Positions 1-5,029 of a stretch of DNA of 6,570 nucleotides are shown here, in pieces (within the stretch, counting starts at the first letter, position 1; each line of letters starts with the position of its first letter). A program made the translations under genes and the position numbers. The notes beneath the pieces were generated by a model, which ran no database searches, had not been told where the DNA came from, and saw only the letters and a program-made list of their open reading frames with translations. Origin of the DNA: Candidatus Doudnabacteria bacterium (GTDB lineage: Bacteria > Patescibacteriota > Doudnabacteria > UBA920 > O2-02-FULL-48-8); assembly GCA_016207695.1 (NCBI GenBank), contig JACQPC010000011.1, positions 1-6,570 on the forward strand, given 5' to 3'.

Positions 1-924
1 ATAATTAAAGAAAAAATTGAGCATGATGAGATCTTGGTGCGTCCGGATACCAGAAAAAACGAAATTCTTTCGTTTATAAATCAAGGCTTGGAGAATATAG
101 CAATTTCGAGACCGAATGTTCAATGGGGAATACCAGTACCGTGGGATAATAAGCAAACTATTTATGTTTGGGTTGAAGCGTTGTTTAACTATTGCACTGC
201 TGTTGGGTATGACAAGGACAAAGAAAGATTTGAAAGATTTTGGCCGGCTGACTTGCAGATGATGGGGAAAGAGATTATCAAATTTCATTGTATTATTTGG
301 CCAGCCCTGCTTTTGGCCATAGGCGAAAAGCCGCCAAAGGAAATTTTTGCTAACGGATTTTTTACTGTTGCCGGGGAAAAAATTAGCAAGACCATCGGAA
401 ATGTAATTGACCCGGTTGAATGGGCTAATAAGTATGGTGCTGATGCCGTCCGGTATTTTGTCTTGCGCGAAGTGCCGTTTGGCCAGGATGGTGATGTTTC
501 GGAAGAAAAACTTAAAATTCGCTACAACGCTGATCTTGCCAATGGCTTGGGCAACTTGTTTTCGCGCGTGACTGACATGATTGAAAAATATCTGGATGGC
601 GACGTGGATGATTTTATTAAATCGCCCAAAGATTTATCTAGCGCTTCCGAAGCGTTTGTGGCCCTGGATTTTGCCGGAGGGCTTACCAGGATTTGGGAAG
701 AAATCAGTTGGGCTAATCAACTGATTGATAAGGCCAAGCCTTGGGAGCTTAACAAAACCGAGCCGGCGAAAGTCAAAGAGCTTTTGGTGAACCTGGCTGC
801 TTTGCTTTATGATATCGCCGCCAAACTATCCCCCGTCATGCCGGAAACAGCAAACAAAATCCGCCAGCATCTTGAGGCAGAAAAAATCGTCAAAGCCGAA
901 CCGTTGTTTGTTAAGGTTGAATAA
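1..924 (+). CDS. metG: Methionyl-tRNA synthetase, C-terminal part (5' end outside window)
   Basis: Charges tRNA-Met with methionine in the cytoplasm (class Ia synthetase). The frame is open from base 1, so the gene enters from the left. The TTG at 34 is only an internal codon. About 307 residues are visible. They begin in the catalytic domain with the MetRS-typical SRPNVQWGIPVPWD and IYVWVEALFNY stretches, then GKEIIKFHCIIWPALL. The KMSKS loop appears as KISKT (bases 379-393), followed by GNVIDP. The helical anticodon-binding domain follows, with the N..I....PWEL.K segment near 715-762. The protein stops right after this domain at EPLFVKVE. There is no C-terminal Trbp111-like tRNA-binding domain, so it is the short form of the enzyme. 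The HIGH motif and zinc knuckle must lie upstream. The next original neighbour was probably tatD, now separated by the endonuclease cassette. Identification is secure; oligomeric state cannot be judged. Confidence 0.96.
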   Translation: MIKEKIEHDEILVRPDTRKNEILSFINQGLENIAISRPNVQWGIPVPWDNKQTIYVWVEALFNYCTAVGYDKDKERFERFWPADLQMMGKEIIKFHCIIWPALLLAIGEKPPKEIFANGFFTVAGEKISKTIGNVIDPVEWANKYGADAVRYFVLREVPFGQDGDVSEEKLKIRYNADLANGLGNLFSRVTDMIEKYLDGDVDDFIKSPKDLSSASEAFVALDFAGGLTRIWEEISWANQLIDKAKPWELNKTEPAKVKELLVNLAALLYDIAAKLSPVMPETANKIRQHLEAEKIVKAEPLFVKVE

Positions 925-934
925 ATTCATTTTA

Positions 935-1007
935 TCCTCTCCCTTGACGGGAGAGGACGTCACGCACTTATGAGTATAACTAGCCTGCGTGACAGGTGAG
1001 GGTGGTT
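935..1007 (+). repeat. Palindromic repeat, copy 1 (left of endonuclease gene)
   Basis: It starts ten bases after the metG stop and has three parts. Hairpin I is a perfect 9-bp stem (935-943 with 949-957) around loop TTGAC. Hairpin II is GTCACGCA (959-966) pairing perfectly with TGCGTGAC (986-993), with a small inner TTAT/ATAA stem. The 3' box is AGGTGAGGGTGGTT (994-1007). The same architecture recurs at 1341-1416 (inverted) and 4536-4584. No T-run follows hairpin I, so a plain intrinsic terminator for metG is unlikely, though an RNA 3'-end role is possible. The box ends directly at the ATG of the endonuclease gene and supplies its GAGG ribosome-binding sequence. Confidence 0.85.
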
Positions 1008-1430
1008 ATGGAAACTATTCAAAGCATTGCTAAGGGTTTAAGAAGCCAGCAAACCCCAGAAGAGAAAAAATTTTGGTTTTTACTTCAAGACCGGAGGCTT
1101 TCAGGATATAAGTTTCGGAGGCAAGTCTGGATAGATAAATATTACGTAGATTTCTGTTGTTATAAAGCTAAATTGATAATAGAACTCGATGGCGGTTATC
1201 ATAACAGAGCCTCTAACAAACTTTATGATCTTGAGAGGACAAAGTATTTAGAAAGTCAGGGGTTTAGAGTTATAAGATTTTGGAACAGCGATGTAAACAA
1301 TCACGAAAAGTTAGTGCTTGAGAAAATTCGTGAAAGGCTCTTCTCCCCCTCATCTGTCCCGCCGCTAAATCAAAAAACCTCGAAAGGTGGGACATCTTCT
1401 CCCGCAAGGGGAGAAGAAAAGAGGAAATAA
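1008..1430 (+). CDS. DUF559 / Vsr-like endonuclease domain protein
   Basis: A 140-residue protein of the DUF559 family (restriction-endonuclease-like fold, related to Vsr very-short-patch repair nucleases). It probably cuts or nicks DNA; the substrate is unknown. The domain spans residues 5-111: the N-terminal LRSQQTPEEKKFWFLLQDRR helix region, GYKFRRQ, then the active-site-like set YVDF (D48), IIELDGG (E59, D61) and H65, D74xxR77, and GFRVIRFWN (85-93). Residues 112-140 (from FSPSSVPP on) are low-complexity and are encoded entirely by the flanking palindromic repeat, so they are probably an appendage. I chose the ATG at 1008 because family members begin about here and GAGGG lies just upstream. 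A GTG at 996 would add four residues. The base composition is AT-rich. The stop codon lies two bases before the tatD start. The family call is firm; its link to the repeats is inference. Confidence 0.85.
   Translation: METIQSIAKGLRSQQTPEEKKFWFLLQDRRLSGYKFRRQVWIDKYYVDFCCYKAKLIIELDGGYHNRASNKLYDLERTKYLESQGFRVIRFWNSDVNNHEKLVLEKIRERLFSPSSVPPLNQKTSKGGTSSPARGEEKRK
1341..1416 (-). repeat. Palindromic repeat, copy 2 (right of endonuclease gene, inverted)
   Basis: Read on the minus strand it has the same order as copy 1. Hairpin I has arms 1396-1403 and 1409-1416 (8 bp, perfect, 5-nt loop). Hairpin II has GTCCCGCC (1356-1363) against GGTGGGAC (1387-1394), which pairs fully if one wobble is allowed. 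The 3' box is AGATGAGGGGG (1355-1345). Hairpin I differs from copy 1 at its second pair by a compensated change (C:G to T:A). An outer pairing of CTTCTCCCC (1340-1348) with GGGGAGAAG (1408-1416) could close the whole unit into one cruciform. The element encodes the C-terminal tail of the endonuclease gene and ends five bases before the GAGGA that serves tatD. Confidence 0.8.
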
Positions 1431-1432
1431 CT

Positions 1433-2254
1433 ATGCTCTTTGACACTCATACTCACGTTAACTTTGCCGCTTTTAAAGACGACAGGGATGAAGTGATTAA
1501 GCGCGCGTTGGCAGAAAACACCTGGCTGATCAATGTTGGCACGCAAGCAGACACATCCAAGACTGCTGTTGATTTGGCCGCAAAATATCCGGAAGGTGTT
1601 TATGCCGCAATCGGCCTGCACCCCGTGCATACTTGGCAGCAAATGCTGGATGAGGAAGAGTCGCATTTCAAGACTCGGGAAGAACACTTCGATACTACCT
1701 TGTATCAGAGTATGATTACAGATAAGGTTGTAGCAGTAGGCGAGTGCGGACTTGATTATTTTCGGCTTCGTGAAGACAATAAAGAAAAAGCAATTGAGTT
1801 ACAAAAACAAGCATTTGTCGCGCAAATCAATTTTGCCAAGAAGCACAAATTGTCATTAGTTGTCCACTGCAGAGACGCCTATGATGACTTGCTCGAAGTT
1901 TTGAAATCGGAATACGCCGGCATGCCCGCCGTGATTCATTCGTTCACTGACACCTGGGAAACGGCCAAGAAATTTTTGGACCAAGGCTATTACATCGCGC
2001 TTAACGGTATTTTAACCTTTGACAAAAGTGGCCGGTTGGCCGAGGTGGTGAAAAGCGCCCCATTTGATAGAATACTTACGGAAACCGACGCGCCTTACTT
2101 GACTCCTCCGCCGCATCGCGGCAAGCGCAATGAGCCGGCCTATGTAAGATATGTGGCGATAAAGATCGCCGAGATTAAGGGATTGGACACAGAAGAAGTG
2201 ATGAAGCAGACCTTTGAAAATGCTTGTAGGTTGTTTAACATCAAGGCTTTTTAA
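1433..2254 (+). CDS. tatD: TatD-family metal-dependent hydrolase / DNase
   Basis: A cytoplasmic TIM-barrel hydrolase of the TatD family. Members are metal-dependent 3'-5' DNases or phosphoesterases; the exact substrate cannot be read from sequence. All metal ligands are visible in a 273-residue protein: H6 and H8 in FDTHTHVNF, H63 in AIGLHP, E104 in AVGECGLDYF, H145 in VVHCRDA, H169 in IHSFTDT and D219 in LTETDAPYLTPPPHRGKRNEP. It is about 10-15 residues longer than the usual 255-265. The extra length lies in an acidic insert near residues 69-98, between GLHP and the E104 strand. The ATG at 1433 is preceded by GAGGA (1421-1425), spacing 7. It lies 2 bp after the endonuclease stop, so the two may be translationally coupled. 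It is probably read from the metG transcript, since no promoter is obvious between them. A strong stem-loop follows directly. Confidence 0.95.
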   Translation: MLFDTHTHVNFAAFKDDRDEVIKRALAENTWLINVGTQADTSKTAVDLAAKYPEGVYAAIGLHPVHTWQQMLDEEESHFKTREEHFDTTLYQSMITDKVVAVGECGLDYFRLREDNKEKAIELQKQAFVAQINFAKKHKLSLVVHCRDAYDDLLEVLKSEYAGMPAVIHSFTDTWETAKKFLDQGYYIALNGILTFDKSGRLAEVVKSAPFDRILTETDAPYLTPPPHRGKRNEPAYVRYVAIKIAEIKGLDTEEVMKQTFENACRLFNIKAF

Positions 2255-2260
2255 TGCAAG

Positions 2261-2291
2261 AGCGGCAGGCTAGCGAAGCTAGCCTGCCGCT
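2261..2291. terminator. Perfect stem-loop between convergent genes (terminator-like)
   Basis: A 14-bp perfect stem (2261-2274 with 2278-2291) closes on loop GAA, seven bases after the tatD stop. It can be extended by TGC/GCA (2255-2257 with 2292-2294) across a 3-nt bulge. The position between tatD (plus) and the small minus-strand gene suits a bidirectional terminator. Neither strand has a convincing T-run after the stem, so it may act as a 3'-end stabiliser, a Rho-associated end, or simply a repeat. The arm shares CTAGCCTGC with the right arm of hairpin II in the repeat at 935-1007. Confidence 0.6.
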
Positions 2292-2303
2292 GCATCCTCG
2301 GGC

Positions 2304-2507
2304 CTAGTCGGCCGAGATTTGTAAGTCCCGCAGAAGCTCCCGATCATCTCCAGAAAGATCAAGCTTGGCCGCAGATCGGCTGCCGCCAGACGTCAGTTGG
2401 AGAGGGCGGGCTCTCTCCTGCCATGCGCGTTCCCACGCCTCGGGCGTCTCTGGATTGATCCAGAGTTTCCGAAGCCATTTTTCTTCGCCTTCATTGGGCC
2501 GCACCAT
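2304..2507 (-). CDS. Small hypothetical protein (67 aa), unknown function
   Basis: I do not recognise the family. The 67-residue product is soluble, with no membrane segment or signal peptide. It has a charged, Trp-rich first half (EEKWLRKLWINPETPEAWER, then AW) that looks helical, a Ser/Gly/Ala linker near 38-46, and an acidic end (LDLSGDDRELLRDL). Coding status rests on its signals: an 8-base perfect Shine-Dalgarno AGGAGGTG five bases before the ATG, and a near-consensus promoter upstream. Base composition is odd: about 59% GC by hand count over 2301-2507, against roughly 38-50% in sampled neighbours, which hints at a different origin. The frame stays open upstream to an ATG at 2642, but that would begin inside leuS and bypass the promoter and ribosome site. 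It runs convergent to tatD and divergent from leuS. A structured RNA is a less likely alternative. Confidence 0.65.
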   Translation of the reverse strand: MVRPNEGEEKWLRKLWINPETPEAWERAWQERARPLQLTSGGSRSAAKLDLSGDDRELLRDLQISAD

Positions 2508-2508
2508 G

Positions 2509-2537
2509 AGGACACCTCCTAGGAATTCTATTATAAT
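2509..2537 (+). promoter_or_regulatory. Likely leuS promoter overlapping the divergent one
   Basis: TATAAT (2532-2537) follows AGGACA (2509-2514, four of six matches to TTGACA) at 17-bp spacing. The hexamer shares the perfect palindrome TATAATTATA (2532-2541) with the minus-strand -10. Transcription would begin about 15 bases before the leuS ATG. That short leader has no Shine-Dalgarno, so leuS may be translated in a near-leaderless way. Confidence 0.5.
2513..2520 (-). promoter_or_regulatory. Perfect Shine-Dalgarno of the small minus-strand gene
   Basis: On the minus strand AGGAGGTG lies 5 bases before the ATG at 2507 and matches the anti-Shine-Dalgarno end of 16S rRNA in full. It fixes the start of the 67-residue gene. 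GAGG in this site can pair with CCTC just before the start codon (2508-2511 with 2515-2518), a short hairpin that could dampen translation. Confidence 0.85.
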
Positions 2538-2564
2538 TATAGCATATTTTTCGAAAAAATGCAA
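2536..2564 (-). promoter_or_regulatory. Near-consensus sigma70-type promoter for the small minus-strand gene
   Basis: Read on the minus strand: -35 TTGCAT (2564-2559), a 17-bp spacer, then an extended -10 TGCTATAAT with the TATAAT hexamer at 2541-2536. The expected start is near 2528-2530, giving a leader of about 22 bases that holds the Shine-Dalgarno. The -35 lies over the leuS start codon. A perfect 12-bp palindrome, TTTTTCGAAAAA (2547-2558), fills most of the spacer and would be a natural operator position, though in AT-rich DNA it may be chance. Confidence 0.75.
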
Positions 2565-5027
2565 GGATACAACCATAAAACCATAGAGAAACAGTGGCAG
2601 CAAGAGTGGGACAAGCAGAAACTTTACCAAACGCCGGATCAAGTTAAAGGTAAAAAAAACTATTATGTCTTAGTAGAGTTTCCTTATCCTTCCGGCAATC
2701 TTCATATTGGACACTGGTATGCCTTTGCGGTTCCGGATATTTTTGCCCGCAAGAAAAGGATGGAGGGCTATAATGTTTTGTTTCCAATTGGCTTTGACTC
2801 ATTTGGCTTGCCAGCGGAAAACGCTGCAATCAAACATGGGATTAATCCCAAAAAATGGACCTATGACAACATTGCGTGGATGACGGATCAGATCAAAAGT
2901 ATGGGTGCTTCGTTTGATTGGAGCCGCAGGATCGCGGCTTCAGACCCGGATTACTACAAATGGACGCAATGGCTGTTTTTAAAGTTATATGAAAAAGGCC
3001 TGGCTTATCGCGGGAAGGCAATAGTGAATTGGGATCCAGTAGATAAAACGGTGCTGGCCAATGAGCAGGTTCTGCCGGACGGCACAGCCGAACGCTCGGG
3101 AGCAAAGGTTGAAAAAAGAGAGCTTGAGCAGTGGTTTTTCAAAATCACTGACTATGCTGAAAGACTGCTTGCGGATTTGGACGATCTTAAGTGGCCGGAA
3201 CAAATCAAGGATCAGCAGCGCAACTGGATCGGACGATCCGAGGGGGCATTATTAAAGTTTCCAATTTCCAATTTCCAATTTCCAATTGAGGTATTTACCA
3301 CAAGGCCGGATACACTTTTTGGCGCAACATATATGGTTCTGGCCCCTGAACATCCGCTAATCGCCAATCTCGAATCTCAAATCTCAAACTGGAAGGAAGT
3401 TGAGCAATATATTGAGAAAACTAAAAGCAAAACAGAACTTCAGAGGACGGCCCTCGAAAAAGATAAGACAGGTGTTGAGCTCAAGGGTGTGAAAGCAATC
3501 AATCCGGCAACCAAAGAGAAAATTCCGATCTGGATTGCTGATTATGTGCTTATGAGTTATGGGACTGGCGCAATCATGGCCGTGCCTGCGCACGATGAGC
3601 GGGATTTTGCGTTTGCCAAAAAGTTCAAGCTGCCGATTAGAAAAGTTATCAAGCCGCCACAGTTGACAGGCAGCGGGTTAGTCACGGACGCTACTAGTGG
3701 AATTTGGGGAGTTGTTCCCGGACAAAATGAACTGGAAGCTGATGTCTGGGTAGGCGAAGGAACACTTGTTAACTCTAGTGATTTTGATGGGCTCAATACG
3801 GTTGAAGCACGCAATGAAATAACAGCTAAGTTTGGCAAACCTAAAATTCAATATAAGCTTCGCGATTGGCTGATTTCGAGACAGCGCTATTGGGGAGCGC
3901 CGATACCGATTGTTTATGACCCGCAAGGTCAGCCGCACCCGATTCCGGAGAAGCACTTGCCTTGGCTGCTGCCGGAAGAAGTTGACTTTACGCCCACGGG
4001 CGAGCCGCCGTTAGGCAAGTCAAAAGAGCTTAAGGCTCGCACGGAAAAAATTTTTGGCAAAGGCTGGCGTTCTGAATATGACACCATGGACACTTTTGTC
4101 GATTCCTCTTGGTACTTTTTACGTTACTTGGATTCACAAAACGATAAAGAATTTTCCCTGTTAGAAAAGCAAAAACTTTGGATGCCTATTGATCGCTATT
4201 CCGGTGGCGCAGAACATACTACCATGCATGTGCTTTATTCCCGCTTTTTTTACAAAGCCCTGTTCGATTTGGATCTGGCCACTCATAAAGAGCCATATGT
4301 CCAGCGCTTCAACCGCGGCATTATTCTGGGAGAAGACGGCCGCAAAATGAGCAAACGTTGGGGCAACGTGGTGGATCCGGACAAGCAAGTAGCCGAAGTT
4401 GGAGCAGACAGCGTGCGTATGTATCTGGCGTTTATCGGTCCCTACAACGAGGCAGGAGCCTATCCTTGGAGCACTAAGGGCTTGATCGGCATGCGAAGAT
4501 TTTTGGATAAGGTTTTTAGATTTTCTTCATTTTCCCCTTCTCCCTTGACGGGAGAAGGTGGCCGAAGGCCGGATGAGGGTGGTTCTAGTATCCATAAACT
4601 CATCAAAAGAATCACCTCGGACATTGAGGCGTTCAAATTCAACACAGCCATTGCGGCCTTTATGGAATTTTTGAATGAGAACAAGCAGATGTCGAAAGAA
4701 AATTGGGAAGATTTTCTAAGGCTTTTAGCGCCTTTTGCGCCGCATCTGACAGAAGAACTTTGGCGCCAGCTTGGCCACAAAACTTCAATCCACAAAGAAC
4801 CCTGGCCGAAGTTCGATCCGAAATTGGTTAAAGAAGAAACTGTCACGATCGCAGTGCAAGTCTCGGGCAAACTGCGGGGAACCATAATTGTTGATGCCGG
4901 AACTTCGGAAGATAAGGTTAAACAGAAAGCGCTAGCCGAAGCAAACGTCAAGAGGCATCTTGAGGGCAAAAAAATTACGAAGGTGATCTTCGTCAAAGAC
5001 AAGCTGATTAATTTTGTGGTGAAATAA
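2559..5027 (+). CDS. leuS: Leucyl-tRNA synthetase
   Basis: Charges tRNA-Leu in the cytoplasm and edits mischarged tRNA. It has 822 residues, against about 860 in E. coli. Domains in order: N-terminus YNHKTIEKQWQQEW; HIGH as HIGH 49-52 within FPYPSGNLHIGHW; a connective region NWDPVDKTVLANEQV; the CP1 editing domain with TTRPDT 247-252 and VPAHDERD 342-349; a leucine-specific region with LVNSSDFDGL; RDWLISRQRYWGAPIP; DTMDTFVDSSWYFLRY; KMSKS as KMSKR 596-600; anticodon-binding helices; and a C-terminal VSGKLRGTIIV domain. Oddities: the zinc-knuckle cysteines usual after the first NW motif are Asp and Ser/Glu, and the fifth KMSKS residue is Arg. Residues 234-243 and 270-276 come from two heptamer tandem arrays. 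Residues 660-675 come from an in-frame palindromic repeat. The catalytic and editing motifs are intact, so the enzyme should work. The ATG at 2559 lacks a Shine-Dalgarno but fits the family N-terminus. Confidence 0.97.
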   Translation: MQGYNHKTIEKQWQQEWDKQKLYQTPDQVKGKKNYYVLVEFPYPSGNLHIGHWYAFAVPDIFARKKRMEGYNVLFPIGFDSFGLPAENAAIKHGINPKKWTYDNIAWMTDQIKSMGASFDWSRRIAASDPDYYKWTQWLFLKLYEKGLAYRGKAIVNWDPVDKTVLANEQVLPDGTAERSGAKVEKRELEQWFFKITDYAERLLADLDDLKWPEQIKDQQRNWIGRSEGALLKFPISNFQFPIEVFTTRPDTLFGATYMVLAPEHPLIANLESQISNWKEVEQYIEKTKSKTELQRTALEKDKTGVELKGVKAINPATKEKIPIWIADYVLMSYGTGAIMAVPAHDERDFAFAKKFKLPIRKVIKPPQLTGSGLVTDATSGIWGVVPGQNELEADVWVGEGTLVNSSDFDGLNTVEARNEITAKFGKPKIQYKLRDWLISRQRYWGAPIPIVYDPQGQPHPIPEKHLPWLLPEEVDFTPTGEPPLGKSKELKARTEKIFGKGWRSEYDTMDTFVDSSWYFLRYLDSQNDKEFSLLEKQKLWMPIDRYSGGAEHTTMHVLYSRFFYKALFDLDLATHKEPYVQRFNRGIILGEDGRKMSKRWGNVVDPDKQVAEVGADSVRMYLAFIGPYNEAGAYPWSTKGLIGMRRFLDKVFRFSSFSPSPLTGEGGRRPDEGGSSIHKLIKRITSDIEAFKFNTAIAAFMEFLNENKQMSKENWEDFLRLLAPFAPHLTEELWRQLGHKTSIHKEPWPKFDPKLVKEETVTIAVQVSGKLRGTIIVDAGTSEDKVKQKALAEANVKRHLEGKKITKVIFVKDKLINFVVK
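3258..3285 (+). repeat. Heptamer tandem array A in leuS (4 x TTTCCAA)
   Basis: Four perfect head-to-tail copies of TTTCCAA, 28 bp, inside the CP1 editing domain just before EVFTTRPDT. Seven-base units read through all three frames, so three units give seven codons. Here they encode FPISNFQFPI (residues 234-243). Most LeuRS proteins have a variable loop or strand at this place, so it is tolerated. Copies are identical at the DNA level, which suggests recent slippage or insertion. Confidence 0.9.
3366..3386 (+). repeat. Heptamer tandem array B in leuS (3 x AATCTCR)
   Basis: AATCTCG, AATCTCA, AATCTCA in tandem, 21 bp, exactly one seven-codon cycle, encoding NLESQIS (residues 270-276). It lies about 80 bp after array A and uses a different heptamer of the same length. 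It falls in the variable stretch between the EHPLIANL strand end and the helix starting WKEVEQYIEK. Confidence 0.75.
4536..4584 (+). repeat. Palindromic repeat, copy 3 (in frame within leuS)
   Basis: Hairpin I is a perfect 9-bp stem (4536-4544 with 4550-4558) around TTGAC, the same loop as copy 1. Hairpin II is short here: GGCC-GAA-GGCC (4560-4570). The 3' box GGATGAGGGTGGTT (4571-4584) shares TGAGGGTGGTT with copy 1. It is read as PSPLTGEGGRRPDEGG (leuS residues 660-675) without breaking the frame. It sits in the linker between two anticodon-domain helices (RRFLDKVFRF and IHKLIKRITSDIE), where LeuRS sequences vary in length. Confidence 0.88.
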
Positions 5028-5029
5028 TT

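Larger units (their letters stand above)
935..1416 (+). mobile_element. Putative repeat-flanked DUF559 endonuclease cassette
   Basis: A single endonuclease gene lies between two copies of the same palindromic repeat in opposite orientations, with hairpin I outermost on both sides, like imperfect terminal inverted repeats. It interrupts metG-tatD, a gene pair adjacent in many bacteria (for example the metS-yabD region of Bacillus). The endonuclease start signal comes from the left repeat, and its last 29 residues are encoded by the right one. Against a simple transposon: no transposase is present, I see no target-site duplication outside the hairpins, and the two ends differ in hairpin II. A homing-type or repair-templated spread using the endonuclease is conceivable but is inference. 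Alternatively the gene may merely have been captured between two independent repeat insertions. Confidence 0.45.

Noticed and set aside
34..36. TTG as the start of metG
   Set aside because: The frame is open to base 1 with MetRS-like sequence before it, and the catalytic N-terminal half is missing, so the gene is cut by the window.
996..998. GTG start for the endonuclease gene
   Set aside because: It lies inside the repeat's 3' box, has no ribosome site of its own, and adds only four residues; the ATG at 1008 fits the family better.
1370..1687. 105-codon minus-strand open frame ending in SSPLAGEDVPP
   Set aside because: Antisense to tatD with no start signals. The SPLAGE tail is the repeat read on the other strand, useful only as evidence of the repeat frame.
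2399..2418. GGAGAG/CTCTCC inverted repeat inside the small minus-strand gene as a fourth repeat copy
   Set aside because: Only 6 bp, with an 8-nt loop unlike TTGAC and no TGAGGG box nearby; likely chance in GC-rich sequence.
2508..2558. T-box or other riboswitch before leuS
   Set aside because: The space is only about 50 bp and is filled by promoters; the predicted leader is about 15 bases.
2304..2642. Longer minus-strand form of the small gene with a hydrophobic, membrane-like N-terminus
   Set aside because: The extra 45 residues would be antisense to the leuS start and to the promoter, and would bypass the perfect Shine-Dalgarno at 2513-2520. The hydrophobic look comes from AT-rich promoter DNA.
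3258..3386. Heptamer arrays as a CRISPR-like locus
   Set aside because: Units are 7 bp with no spacers and lie in a coding frame; no cas genes are present.
4460..5002. 180-codon minus-strand open frame opposite the end of leuS
   Set aside because: Shadow of a fully motif-bearing leuS; it has no ribosome site, and its PPSPVKGEGE stretch is just the antisense of the repeat.
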